Positions 41,047 through 49,051 of a DNA stretch of 49,330 nucleotides are shown piece by piece. The position numbers and the translations under genes were made by a program. The stretch is from Kribbella turkmenica (GTDB lineage: Bacteria; Actinomycetota; Actinomycetes; Propionibacteriales; Kribbellaceae), in contig NZ_SMKR01000033.1 of NCBI RefSeq assembly GCF_004348725.1, positions 1 to 49,330 of the forward strand, read 5' to 3'. The notes under the pieces were generated by a model. The model was not told the DNA's origin, did not search any database, and saw only the letters and a list, made by a program, of their open reading frames with translations. How positions within the stretch are numbered: the stretch's first letter is position 1; the number at the start of each line of letters is the position of its first letter.

Positions 41047-43401
41047 TCAGGCGGCGTACTGGTGTGCGTCCACCTGCGCCGGTACCAGCGCCAGGTCGAG
41101 AACCTCGCGGACGTCGCTGACCGGGTGCACCGTCAGCTCGGCCAGCACGGACTCCGGCACGTCCTCCAGGTCCGGCTCGTTCCGCTTCGGAATGAGGATC
41201 GTGGTCAGTCCGGCCCGGTGGGCGGCGAGCAGCTTCTGCTTAACCCCGCCGATCGGGAGGACCCGGCCGGTCAGCGAGACCTCACCGGTCATCGCGACCT
41301 CCGAGCGGACCGGCCGTCCGGACAGCAGCGACGCCAGCGCGGTCGTCATCGTGACGCCCGCCGACGGCCCGTCCTTCGGGACCGCTCCGGCCGGAACGTG
41401 GATGTGGGCGTTCCGCTCGGCCAGGTCGCCGACCGGCAGTCCCAGCTCCGCGCCGTGCGACCGCAGGTACGACAGGGCGATCTGCGCCGACTCCTTCATC
41501 ACGTCACCGAGCTGTCCGGTCAGCGTGACCCCGGTCGGGCCGGTCTCCTTGTCGGCCAGCGACGCCTCGACGAAGAGCACGTCACCACCCGCGCCGGTCA
41601 CCGCCAGCCCGGTCGCCACTCCGGGAAGCGCCGTACGCTCGGCCGACTCCGGAGTGAACTTCGGCGAACCCAGGTACCCCTTGAGGTCCCCGGAGCCGAT
41701 CCGCACCGACGCCGTCTCCGAACCGTCCAGCGCGAGCTGCGCGGTCACCTTGCGCAGGACCCGGGCGATCGACCGCTCGAGCTGCCGTACGCCGGCCTCC
41801 CGCGTGTACTCGCCCGCCAGCAGTCGCAGCGCCAAGTCGTCGACGGCCACCTCGTCCGCCGTCAGGCCCGCCCGCTCCAGCTGCCGCGGGAGCAGGTGGT
41901 CGCGGGCGATCGTGACCTTCTCGTCCTCGGTGTACCCGTCCAGCTGCACCAGTTCCATCCGGTCCAGCAGCGGCGCGGGGATGGAGTCCAGCACGTTCGC
42001 CGTGGCCAGGAAGACCACGTCGGACAGGTCCAGCTCGACCTCCAGGTAGTGGTCCCGGAAGGTGTGGTTCTGCGCCGGGTCGAGGACCTCCAGCAGGGCA
42101 GCGGTCGGGTCGCCGCGGTAGTCCGCACCCACCTTGTCGATCTCGTCCAGCAGGACGACGGGGTTCATCGAGCCGGCCTCGGTGATCGCCCGGACGATCC
42201 GGCCGGGCAGCGCACCGACGTACGTCCGCCGGTGGCCGCGGATCTCCGCCTCGTCCCGGACGCCGCCCAGCGCGACCCGGACGAACTTCCGGCCCATCGC
42301 CCGAGCCACGGACTCACCCAGCGAGGTCTTACCCACGCCTGGAGGACCGACCAGGGCCAGTACGGCGCCACTGCGGCGTCCGCCGACCACTCCGAGACCA
42401 CGGTCCGCGCGGCGGCGCCGTACGGCCAGGTACTCGGTGATGCGCTGCTTCACGTCGTCCAGGCCGGCGTGGTCCGCGTCCAGCACGGCCCTGGCCTCCC
42501 GGATGTCGTAGCTGTCCTCGGTCCGCTCGTTCCACGGCAGCTCCAGGACGGTGTCCAGCCAGGTCCGGATCCAGCCGACCTCGGGGGACTGCTCGGCGGT
42601 CCGCTCGAGCTTGTCGACCTCGGCGAGCGCGGCCTTGCGCACGTGCTCGGGCAGGTCGGCCGCCTCGACGCGGGCCCGGTAGTCCTCCTCCTCGGACTCG
42701 GCCTTGCCGTCCAGCTCGGCCAGTTCCTTGCGGATCGCGGCCATCTGCTGGCGCAGCAGGAACTCCCGCTGCTGCTTCTCCATGCCCTCCTGGACGTCCT
42801 TCTGGATCGTCTCGGACACCTCGAGCTCGGCAAGGTGGTCGCGGACCCAGCCGATCAGCTTCTCCAGCCGCTCGGACACGTTCGCGTTCTCGACCAGCCA
42901 GGACTTCTGCTCGTTGCTCAGGTACGACGCGTAGCCGGCCAGGTCGGACAGCTCGGACGGGTCGTTCACCTGCTTCACGGAGTCGATGACCTGCCAGGCG
43001 CCGCGACGCTGCAGCACCGAGGTCACCAGGGTCTTGTACTCGCGGGACAGTTCGGCGGACCGGGCGTCGGTGATCTCGTGCATCACCGTCGCGCCCACCC
43101 ACAGCGCCGCACCCGGGCCGGTGGTCCCGGCGCCGATCCGGACCCGCTGGGCCCCGCGGATCACGGCCGCCTGGGCACCGCCCGGCAGCCGGCCGATCTG
43201 CTCGATCTCACCGAGCACCCCGGCCTTGGCATATTTCCCGTCCAGCCGCGGCACCAGGAGAACCTGGTCCTGACCCGAGGCCTGCGCCGCGTCGATGGCC
43301 GCCCGGGCCTCGCTGTCGGCGAGTCGGACCGGCACGACCATCCCCGGCAGGACCACGGCGTCGTCCAGTGGCAGAACAGGAAGATTCAACGTATCGGTCA
43401 C
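41047..43401 (-). CDS. lon: ATP-dependent protease Lon
   Basis: Lon unfolds and degrades damaged and regulatory proteins in the cytoplasm. The 784-residue protein has an N-terminal LON substrate domain (LPVLPLDDAVVLPGMVVPV), a coiled-coil middle (about 200-250, EGMEKQQREFLLRQQMAAI), an AAA+ module with Walker A GPPGVGKTS and Walker B VVLLDEIDK plus the sensor LATANVLDSIP, and a protease domain with catalytic Ser about 680 in PKDGPSAGVTM and Lys about 723 in GGVKQKLLAAHRAG. The start is GTG 43401 with AAAGGG upstream. A HAIR-like inverted repeat just upstream points to HspR heat-shock control. Confidence 0.97.
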   Translation of the reverse strand: MTDTLNLPVLPLDDAVVLPGMVVPVRLADSEARAAIDAAQASGQDQVLLVPRLDGKYAKAGVLGEIEQIGRLPGGAQAAVIRGAQRVRIGAGTTGPGAALWVGATVMHEITDARSAELSREYKTLVTSVLQRRGAWQVIDSVKQVNDPSELSDLAGYASYLSNEQKSWLVENANVSERLEKLIGWVRDHLAELEVSETIQKDVQEGMEKQQREFLLRQQMAAIRKELAELDGKAESEEEDYRARVEAADLPEHVRKAALAEVDKLERTAEQSPEVGWIRTWLDTVLELPWNERTEDSYDIREARAVLDADHAGLDDVKQRITEYLAVRRRRADRGLGVVGGRRSGAVLALVGPPGVGKTSLGESVARAMGRKFVRVALGGVRDEAEIRGHRRTYVGALPGRIVRAITEAGSMNPVVLLDEIDKVGADYRGDPTAALLEVLDPAQNHTFRDHYLEVELDLSDVVFLATANVLDSIPAPLLDRMELVQLDGYTEDEKVTIARDHLLPRQLERAGLTADEVAVDDLALRLLAGEYTREAGVRQLERSIARVLRKVTAQLALDGSETASVRIGSGDLKGYLGSPKFTPESAERTALPGVATGLAVTGAGGDVLFVEASLADKETGPTGVTLTGQLGDVMKESAQIALSYLRSHGAELGLPVGDLAERNAHIHVPAGAVPKDGPSAGVTMTTALASLLSGRPVRSEVAMTGEVSLTGRVLPIGGVKQKLLAAHRAGLTTILIPKRNEPDLEDVPESVLAELTVHPVSDVREVLDLALVPAQVDAHQYAA

Positions 43402-43422
43402 GCTGTCACACCCTTTTCGAGA

Positions 43423-43441
43423 TTGAGTCTGACAGGCTCAA
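43423..43441. promoter_or_regulatory. HAIR-like operator (HspR site) upstream of lon
   Basis: TTGAGT (43423-43428), seven spacer bases, then GCTCAA (43436-43441). The HspR-associated inverted repeat consensus is CTTGAGT-N7-ACTCAAG. Here 10 of 12 core positions in TTGAGT/ACTCAA symmetry hold and the N7 spacing is exact. The site is 22 bp upstream of the lon GTG, so a bound repressor would cover the promoter. HspR control of lon is known in Streptomyces. Confidence 0.75.
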
Positions 43442-43504
43442 CCGTGGGTGCGACCAGGTCATTCCCGCCGTTCGCTGACGGTGAAACCGGGGAGTCCGGA
43501 CCCT

Positions 43505-43579
43505 CAGGCCATCACAATGCGCCTCCCGGCTCCCGTGTGAGCGCGACCATCCGCGTCCGACCCGCGTTGTGATGGCCTG
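43505..43579. repeat. 13-bp inverted repeat with 49-bp spacer between lon and the ArsA-like genes
   Basis: CAGGCCATCACAA (43505-43517) recurs as its exact reverse complement at 43567-43579. As RNA the stem extends to 17 bp with one G-U pair, leaving a loop of about 41 nt. It lies 11 bp after the last ArsA-like gene on the minus strand, so it may be a long-loop terminator. An operator or small RNA is also possible. Confidence 0.55.
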
Positions 43580-43590
43580 GCGGTCCGGTC

Positions 43591-44712
43591 TCAGGCCGTG
43601 AGCAGGTCGCCGATCTGGCGTAGACCGGTGAGGTCGTGCACGTCGTCGGCGAGCGCCGGCACCTCGACGGTCGGGATCGAGCGGTGACCGCGGCGGAAGC
43701 GGTCGGCCCGTTTGTGGTCGCCGACCACCTGCTGCATCTTGTCCGCGTGCAATCGCAGTACGGCGGCTGTCAGCGGTGACTTGTCACTCTCCTCGAGCCG
43801 CTCGGCCGCGGCGAGTGACCGCTCCGCCGACAGGTCCGGCGCATGGGTGCCCGTCACCCGGTTCAGCACGACGCCGGCCAGCGGCATGCTCTCCGCACGC
43901 AGACGCTCGGCGAAGTACGACGCTTCCCGCAGCGCGTCGTTCTGCGGTGCCGCCACCACCAGGAAGGCCGTGTGCGGCTCACGCAGCAGCGCCACCGTCT
44001 GCTCGGCCCGCTGCCGGAAGCCGCCGAACAACGTGTCGAAGGCGGCGACGAACGTCTGTACGTCGGTCAGCACCTGGGCGCCGAGCACCTTGTTCATCAC
44101 CGACATGGCCATATTCACCCCGGCCGACATCAGTTTGAACGGGCCGCGGGCCGGTGCGAGCAGCAACCGGAGGAACCGGCCCTCCAACAGCGACGCCAGC
44201 CGTTCGGGCGCGTCCAGGAAGTCCAGCGCCGACCGCGACGGCGGGGTGTCCACGACGATCAGGTCCCAGTCGCCCGAGCGCTCGGCCTGCTTGTGCAACT
44301 GGCCGAGCTTCTCCATCGCCATGTACTCCTGCGTCCCCGCGAACGACGACGACAGCGCCAGGTAGAACGGGTTGGCCAGGATCTGTTCGGCCTTCTCCGG
44401 GGTCGCGTGCGCGAGCACGACCTCGTCGAAGGTCCGCTTCATGTCCAGCATCATCGCGTCCAGCCGCCCGCCGTTGACGGCGCTCACCTCGGCCACGGCC
44501 CGCGGTGTGTTGTCCAGCTCGGTCAGCCCGAGCGACTGCGCCAGCCGCCGCGCCGGGTCGATCGTGAGTACGACGACCTTTCGTCCGCGCTCGGCGGCCC
44601 GCAGCCCGAGCGCCGCCGCCGTGGTCGTCTTCCCGACCCCACCCGCGCCACAGGTCACGATGATACGCGTGCCCGGATCGTCGATCAGGGCGTCCAGATC
44701 CAGCTCGCTCAC
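43591..44712 (-). CDS. ArsA/GET3-like anion-transporting ATPase, second subunit (Rv3680-like)
   Basis: This 373-residue P-loop ATPase of the deviant-Walker (SIMIBI) class has IIVTCGAGGVGKTTTAAALG (about 17-36), switch I around VLTIDPARRLAQSLGL and switch II in LIVVDTPPSRSALDFLDAP. There is no Cys-metal site, so arsenite transport is not indicated. It starts at GTG 44712, overlapping the stop of its partner by 4 bases; the much longer open frame upstream is a shadow of the partner. In mycobacteria the orthologous-looking pair Rv3679/Rv3680 form a heteromeric ATPase; here the same heteromer is inferred. Confidence 0.92.
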   Translation of the reverse strand: MSELDLDALIDDPGTRIIVTCGAGGVGKTTTAAALGLRAAERGRKVVVLTIDPARRLAQSLGLTELDNTPRAVAEVSAVNGGRLDAMMLDMKRTFDEVVLAHATPEKAEQILANPFYLALSSSFAGTQEYMAMEKLGQLHKQAERSGDWDLIVVDTPPSRSALDFLDAPERLASLLEGRFLRLLLAPARGPFKLMSAGVNMAMSVMNKVLGAQVLTDVQTFVAAFDTLFGGFRQRAEQTVALLREPHTAFLVVAAPQNDALREASYFAERLRAESMPLAGVVLNRVTGTHAPDLSAERSLAAAERLEESDKSPLTAAVLRLHADKMQQVVGDHKRADRFRRGHRSIPTVEVPALADDVHDLTGLRQIGDLLTA

Positions 44713-45659
44713 GCGCGCAACTCCTCGGCCAGGTCGAACAGGGCCCCTTGGTCGATGCCGTCGGGCAGCAGCGGCAGCGTCGTCACCTTCTTGCCCAGGG
44801 CATCTATCCGGTCGCGGTTCTCGCGTTCCAGGCCGACCCGGACGGCGTGGTCGCGGGCCTCGGCGACCAGCGTCGCGACGAGCCCCTTGCTGACCGCGAT
44901 CCCGGCCGAGCGCAGGCCCTTGCCGATCTCCGTCGCCGGCAGTTTCTCCTTCACCGCAAGGGCGAGCGCGTCGTCGTCGAGCGGGCTGTTGCGGACCATG
45001 TTGACCACGATCGAGCCGATCCGCAGGTCGAGCGCCTCCAGCTGGCCGACCGCGTCGAGGGTCTCCTGGACCGGCATCTCCTCGAGCAGCGTGACCAGGT
45101 GGATCCGGGTGACGTCCGACCGCAGCATGCCCATGATCGCGTCCGCCTGGTTGCGGATCGGCCCGACCTTGGCCAGGTCCGCGACCTCGTGGTTCACGTT
45201 CAGGAACGGCGCGATCCGCCCGGTCGGCGGCGCGTCCAGGACGACGGCGTCGTACGCGAGCCGGCCGTGCGACTTCCGCCGGGTGGCCTCGTAGACCTTG
45301 CCGGTGAGCAGTACGTCGCGCAGCCCCGGAGCGATCGTGGTGACGAAGTCGATCGCGCCGACCTTGTCGAGCGCCTTCCCGGCCCGGCCGAGGTGGTAGT
45401 ACATGTCGAGGTACTCCAGCAGGGCCGCCTCGGCGTCCACAGCCAGCGCGAACACGTCGCCGCCACCGGGACCTTGGGCGATCCGGCGTTCGACGTACGG
45501 CAGCGGCGGGACGTCGAACAGCTGGGCGAGCCCTTGCCGGCCCTCGACCTCGACGAGCAGGACGCGCTTGCCCTGCTCGGCCAGTGAGAGCGCCATGGCA
45601 GCCGCAACGGTCGTCTTCCCGGTGCCCCCCTTCCCGGTGACCACATGCAGCCTCGCCAT
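44709..45659 (-). CDS. ArsA/GET3-like anion-transporting ATPase, first subunit (Rv3679-like)
   Basis: This 316-residue ATPase starts MARLHVVTGKGGTGKTTVAA, a deviant Walker A at residues 9-18. It has VEVEGRQGLAQLFDVPPL (switch I) and YDAVVLDAPPTGRIAPFL (switch II), then LRIGSIVVNMVRNSPLDDDAL, a base-binding-like N-M-V-R element. The sequence differs enough from the second subunit to suggest an obligate heterodimer. A -10-like TACGCT ends 7 bases before the ATG and there is no ribosome binding site, so the mRNA is probably leaderless. The gene is divergent from the DUF4177 gene (96 bp apart). Confidence 0.92.
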   Translation of the reverse strand: MARLHVVTGKGGTGKTTVAAAMALSLAEQGKRVLLVEVEGRQGLAQLFDVPPLPYVERRIAQGPGGGDVFALAVDAEAALLEYLDMYYHLGRAGKALDKVGAIDFVTTIAPGLRDVLLTGKVYEATRRKSHGRLAYDAVVLDAPPTGRIAPFLNVNHEVADLAKVGPIRNQADAIMGMLRSDVTRIHLVTLLEEMPVQETLDAVGQLEALDLRIGSIVVNMVRNSPLDDDALALAVKEKLPATEIGKGLRSAGIAVSKGLVATLVAEARDHAVRVGLERENRDRIDALGKKVTTLPLLPDGIDQGALFDLAEELRA

Positions 45660-45666
45660 ACGGTCC

Positions 45667-45672
45667 AGCGTA
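45667..45672 (-). promoter_or_regulatory. Candidate -10 box, leaderless start of the ArsA-like operon
   Basis: TACGCT on the minus strand is followed by exactly 7 bases and then the ATG at 45659. No Shine-Dalgarno sequence is present, which fits transcription starting at the initiation codon. Confidence 0.5.
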
Positions 45673-45742
45673 GGACGTGGCCCGCAGCACACCGACCGGG
45701 GCGGTGGGGCGGGGAAGGGTATTTGGCTCAGCAGGCGCCCGT

Positions 45743-45748
45743 TAGAGT
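45743..45748 (+). promoter_or_regulatory. Candidate -10 box, leaderless start of the DUF4177 operon
   Basis: TAGAGT is followed by 7 bases and then the ATG at 45756; there is no Shine-Dalgarno sequence. The arrangement mirrors the divergent ArsA-like promoter. No good -35 box is seen. Confidence 0.5.
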
Positions 45749-45755
45749 CCCCATC

Positions 45756-45917
45756 ATGAAGAAGTTCGAGTACTTCACCGCGCCGCTGCTGGTCCACTCG
45801 ACCAAGGAGATCCTGGACAACTTCGGCCAGGACGGCTGGGAGCTGGTCCAGGTCGTCCCGGGCCTCAACCCGGAGAACCTGGTCGCCTACTTCAAGCGGG
45901 AGATCGAGGACAAATGA
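45756..45917 (+). CDS. DUF4177 family small protein
   Basis: This 53-residue protein (MKKFEYFTAPLLVHSTKEIL ... NFGQDGWELVQVVPG) has the DUF4177 pattern of a strand-rich start and the D-G-W-E-L-V-x-V core. Function is unknown. It starts an operon with RidA, Nudix and metallo-beta-lactamase-fold genes, and overlaps the RidA gene by 4 bases. The start has a leaderless-type promoter rather than a ribosome binding site. Confidence 0.88.
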   Translation: MKKFEYFTAPLLVHSTKEILDNFGQDGWELVQVVPGLNPENLVAYFKREIEDK

Positions 45918-46375
45918 GCCACCCCGAGGAGAAGCTGGCCGAGCTCGGCCTGAAGCTGCCCGAGGTGGCCAAGCCGGTCGCCGCGTACGTACCCGCGCTG
46001 CGGACCGGGAACCTGGTCTACACCTCCGGCCAGCTGCCGCTGCGTGACGGCACCCTGATCGCCACCGGCAAGGTCGGCGACGCCGTCAGCGCCGAGGTCG
46101 CGAGCGAATGCGCCCAGCAGTGCGCGCTGAACGGGCTGGCCGCGATCAAGGCCGAGATCGGCGACCTGGCGAACATCACGCGGATCGTCAAGGCGGTCGC
46201 GTTCATCGCCTCGACGCCGGACTTCACCGGTCAGCCGCAGGTCGCGAACGGCGCCTCGGAGCTGTTCGGCCAGGTCTTCGGCGCCGCCGGCCAGCACGCC
46301 CGCAGTGCGGTCGGCGTCCCGGTCCTGCCGCTGGACGCGCCGGTCGAGATCGAGCTGATCGTCGAGGTCGGCTGA
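45914..46375 (+). CDS. RidA/YjgF-family protein
   Basis: This 153-residue protein belongs to the Rid superfamily, whose RidA members hydrolyse reactive enamine/imine intermediates. Visible are NLVYTSGQLPLRDGTLIATG, AAIKAEIGDLANITRIVKAVAF and the end ARSAVGVPVLPLDAPVEIEL. The Arg that binds the substrate carboxylate in RidA is present in A-R-S-A-V. It is longer than canonical RidA (about 128 residues) and resembles the Rv3678c-type subgroup, so imine deaminase activity is likely but not certain. It overlaps the DUF4177 gene and is followed 7 bp later by the Nudix gene. Confidence 0.9.
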   Translation: MSHPEEKLAELGLKLPEVAKPVAAYVPALRTGNLVYTSGQLPLRDGTLIATGKVGDAVSAEVASECAQQCALNGLAAIKAEIGDLANITRIVKAVAFIASTPDFTGQPQVANGASELFGQVFGAAGQHARSAVGVPVLPLDAPVEIELIVEVG

Positions 46376-46382
46376 CGATCTC

Positions 46383-47210
46383 GTGCGGGATCTGACGTCC
46401 GAGCTCCTGTCCGGCCGGATGGCCGAGGCGGCACTCGACCATGTCCGGTCCGGCCGGACGCCGGCCGAGCCGCGGCCCGCGTCGACTGTGATCCTGCTGC
46501 GTGGCACTGCCGCCGGTCCGGAGGTCTACCTTCTCCGGCGGCAACGCACGATGGCGTTCGCGGCGGGGATGACGGTCTTCCCGGGCGGCCGGGTCGACGC
46601 CACCGACTCGACCGTTGCCGACTCCTGGTCCGGCCCGGCGCCGGCGTGGTTCGCGGACCGGCTGGGGTGCGACGAGCAGACGGCCTCGGCGTACGTCGCC
46701 GCCGCGGTGCGGGAGACGTTCGAGGAATCGGGGGTGCTGTTGGCCGGCCCGTCCACCGAGACGGTCGTCGGCGACACCACCGGTGACGACTGGGAGGCCG
46801 ACCGGGTCGCTCTGGAGGAGCGGTCCCTCGGGTTCGCCGACTTCCTGCACCGGCGGGGTCTGGTCCTCCGTGCCGATCTGCTGGGCCCGTGGGCGCACTG
46901 GATCACGCCGGAGTTCGAGCCCAGGCGGTACGACACCCGCTTCTTCGTCGCCGCCCTGCCGGCCGGCCAGGTGACCCGCGACGTGACGAGTGAGTCCGAC
47001 CAGGTGGCCTGGACGCGGCCGGCCGACGCGGTCGCGGCCGTCGACTTGGGCGAGATGCTGATGCTGCCCCCGACGTACGTCTGCTGCCGCGACCTCACGC
47101 CGTACGACGACGTCGCCGCGATCCTGACCGCCGCCGGCGAACGCGAGATCCGGCCGGTCCTGCCCACCGTCCGGGTGGCCGGCGACCAGGCATATCTGGA
47201 GACGACATGA
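46383..47210 (+). CDS. Nudix hydrolase with an insertion in the Nudix box (NUDT19-like)
   Basis: This 275-residue protein starts at GTG 46383. The Nudix fold begins STVILLRGTAAGPEVYLLRR and the Nudix box is split: FPGGRVDATDS (about 61-71), then some 30-35 inserted residues, then YVAAAVRETFEESGVLL (about 101-117) with the R-E-x-x-E-E-x-G metal-binding core. Such interrupted boxes occur in NUDT19/RP2-like CoA diphosphatases, so CoA or acyl-CoA is a candidate substrate. The C-terminus is followed by the metallo-beta-lactamase gene with a 4-base overlap. Confidence 0.9.
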   Translation: MRDLTSELLSGRMAEAALDHVRSGRTPAEPRPASTVILLRGTAAGPEVYLLRRQRTMAFAAGMTVFPGGRVDATDSTVADSWSGPAPAWFADRLGCDEQTASAYVAAAVRETFEESGVLLAGPSTETVVGDTTGDDWEADRVALEERSLGFADFLHRRGLVLRADLLGPWAHWITPEFEPRRYDTRFFVAALPAGQVTRDVTSESDQVAWTRPADAVAAVDLGEMLMLPPTYVCCRDLTPYDDVAAILTAAGEREIRPVLPTVRVAGDQAYLETT

Positions 47211-47971
47211 ACACCCAGTACGCGACGTTGGTGCGGGCCGGCAACCCCGGGCCGATGACGCTGGACGGGACGAACACCTGGATCCTGCGGGCGCCGGGCT
47301 CGGACCAGTCGGTGGTCGTCGACCCCGGGCCGATGCTCGAGGACCACCTGCGGGCCGTGCTCGACGCCGCCGGTGACGTGGCCGTCGTACTGCTGACCCA
47401 CAAGCACCCCGATCACTCCGAGGGTGCCTCCTGGTTCGCCAACCAGGCCGGCTGCGGCGTACGGGCGGTGGATCCGGCCTTCCGCATTCCGACCGACCAC
47501 GCCCACGGCCTCGCCGAGGGGGACGTGATCACTGCCGGCGGCCTCAGGATCGAGGTCCTGCCGACGCCCGGCCACACCATGGACTCGGTCTGCTTCTGGC
47601 TTCCGCAGGACGGCTCGCTGCTGACCGGCGACACCGTCCTCGGCCGCGGCACGTCCGTGGTGGCCCATCCGGACGGCGCCCTCGGGCCCTACCTCGAGTC
47701 CCTCGACCGCCTCCTGGCCTTCGCGAACTCAGCGGCCGGAGTCGACCGCCTGCTCCCGGGCCACGGGCCGGTCATCGAGGTTCCCACCGACGTCCTCACC
47801 TACTACATCGACCACCGGCGCGAGCGTCTGGACCAGGTCCGGGCAGCCGTCGCGGCCGGCCACACCACACCGGCAGCGGTCGTCGAACACGTCTACGCCG
47901 ACGTCGACCGCTCCCTCTGGCCCGCCGCCGAACGCTCGGTCCGGGCCCAGCTGGACTACTTGAACGGATAA
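47207..47971 (+). CDS. Metallo-beta-lactamase-fold hydrolase (Rv3677c-like)
   Basis: This 254-residue protein has the metal-binding motif LTHKHPDHSEG (about 63-73, H-x-H-x-D-H form), a third His in LPTPGHTMDSV, an Asp in LLTGDTVLG, and LLPGHGPVIEV. The C-terminal LDQVRAAVAAGHTTPAAVV helix region is that of the LACTB2-like/hydroxyacylglutathione hydrolase-like group. Possible substrates are thioesters or RNA ends; the sequence does not decide. It is the last gene of the operon. A weak hairpin (CCTTCTCC 47986-47993 with 48009-48016) follows. Confidence 0.92.
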   Translation: MNTQYATLVRAGNPGPMTLDGTNTWILRAPGSDQSVVVDPGPMLEDHLRAVLDAAGDVAVVLLTHKHPDHSEGASWFANQAGCGVRAVDPAFRIPTDHAHGLAEGDVITAGGLRIEVLPTPGHTMDSVCFWLPQDGSLLTGDTVLGRGTSVVAHPDGALGPYLESLDRLLAFANSAAGVDRLLPGHGPVIEVPTDVLTYYIDHRRERLDQVRAAVAAGHTTPAAVVEHVYADVDRSLWPAAERSVRAQLDYLNG

Positions 47972-48106
47972 CCCCTCGGGCCGCCCCTTCTCCCTTCGTG
48001 ACAGGAACGGAGAAGGCACACCACGGACGGATATCCGTTCATGGGTGTTGTCCACAGATCTGCGGTCGGGCGTCCGCGGAACGGGCCGGGCCGACATGCT
48101 GGTGAG

Positions 48107-49051
48107 GTGAATCCGAAACTCAGGATCATCGCCGGACGGCAAGGTGGCGTCTTCAGCCGACGACAGGCCATGGCGAGCGGATACACCCCGCGCCAGATCG
48201 TCGATCGCCTGGACGACGGCCGGTGGGAACGGATCAGGCGCGGGCAGTACGCCGAGCGGCTCGACACCAGCGCGTTGCCGCACTGGGAGAAGCAACGGAC
48301 TGCGCACATCCGTGCCATCCATGCTGTGCTGAACTCACTCCGCGATGGCTCGGTGGTGGTAAGCCACCAGTCCGCTCTTGCCCTGCACGGGCTGCCGCTG
48401 TGGGGTCTCGACCTCGCACGGGTCCACGTCACGCGGGTGAGCGATCGCTCCGGTGGCCTGGTCGCGGGAGTCGTGCACCATCTGGGCCGCCTCTCCCCGG
48501 CCGATCTGGTGCACGTCGACGTACCGGCGACGACCGCTCTCCGGGCAATGGTCGAAACGGCCTGTACGGCGCCCTTCAAGGCCGCAGTCGTCAGCGCGGA
48601 CGCCGTACTGCGTGCGCACGGGTCCGACGAGGAGAACTTGCGCCGGCTGATGCAGGAGTTCGAGTTCTGGCCGGGCAGTCCGACCGCGCGGGCTGCAGTC
48701 GGATTCGCCGATCCGCTGTCCGAGTCGGTCGGCGAATCGCGCTTGCGAGTGCTGATGCATCAGTTCGACCTGCCCAGGCCGATCCTTCAAGCCGAGTTCG
48801 CGGATGCCGACGGCTTCGTCGGCCGGGTCGACTTCTACTTCCCGTCGTACAACACGGTGGTCGAGTTCGACGGACTCCTCAAGTACGGCGGTGTGGGGTC
48901 GGAGGCGCTCGTCAGGGAGAAACACCGCGAGGACCGGTTGCGCGCGTTGGGTCTCGAGGTGGTCCGGTCCACCTGGTCGGACTTCGACCGGCCGGCGCAC
49001 CTGGCCGACAGGATCCGGCAAGCGTTCACCCGACCCAACCGCGCCGCATGA
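48107..49051 (+). CDS. DUF559/AbiEi-like protein (winged-helix N-terminus, endonuclease-like C-terminus)
   Basis: The 314-residue protein starts at GTG 48107 (NPKLRIIAGRQGGVFSRRQA), which looks like the AbiEi-type N-terminal winged helix (RQAMASGYTPRQIVDRL, then WERIRRGQYA). The C-terminal 110 residues look like a DUF559/Vsr-type nuclease fold: ESVGESRLRVLMHQFDLPRP, RVDFYFPSYNTVVEFDGLLKYG (Asp and Glu on adjacent strands) and KHREDRLRALGLEVVRSTW. Actinomycete genomes carry many solo copies of this type without a toxin partner. Function is unknown. No Shine-Dalgarno is seen; CATGCT 6 bases before the GTG allows leaderless reading. Its 3' end runs into a 35-bp tandem repeat. Confidence 0.85.
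   Translation: MNPKLRIIAGRQGGVFSRRQAMASGYTPRQIVDRLDDGRWERIRRGQYAERLDTSALPHWEKQRTAHIRAIHAVLNSLRDGSVVVSHQSALALHGLPLWGLDLARVHVTRVSDRSGGLVAGVVHHLGRLSPADLVHVDVPATTALRAMVETACTAPFKAAVVSADAVLRAHGSDEENLRRLMQEFEFWPGSPTARAAVGFADPLSESVGESRLRVLMHQFDLPRPILQAEFADADGFVGRVDFYFPSYNTVVEFDGLLKYGGVGSEALVREKHREDRLRALGLEVVRSTWSDFDRPAHLADRIRQAFTRPNRAA

Noticed and set aside
40615-43572. 985-codon plus-strand open frame across the PBP and lon genes
   Set aside because: It is antisense to the N-terminal part of the PBP gene and all of lon, which have complete catalytic motifs. The frame has no recognisable domain and atypical composition.
43591-45659. Arsenical resistance (arsenite-pump ATPases)
   Set aside because: The proteins are ArsA/GET3-like but lack the cysteine metal-binding site and there are no arsB, arsC or arsD genes nearby; the neighbourhood is the Rv3679/Rv3680 type.
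44713-45690. N-terminal extension of the second ArsA-like ATPase to 699 residues
   Set aside because: The extension is an out-of-frame reading of the first ATPase gene (Arg/Gly-rich, no motif). The GTG at 44712 overlapping the partner's stop gives a normal-length ATPase.
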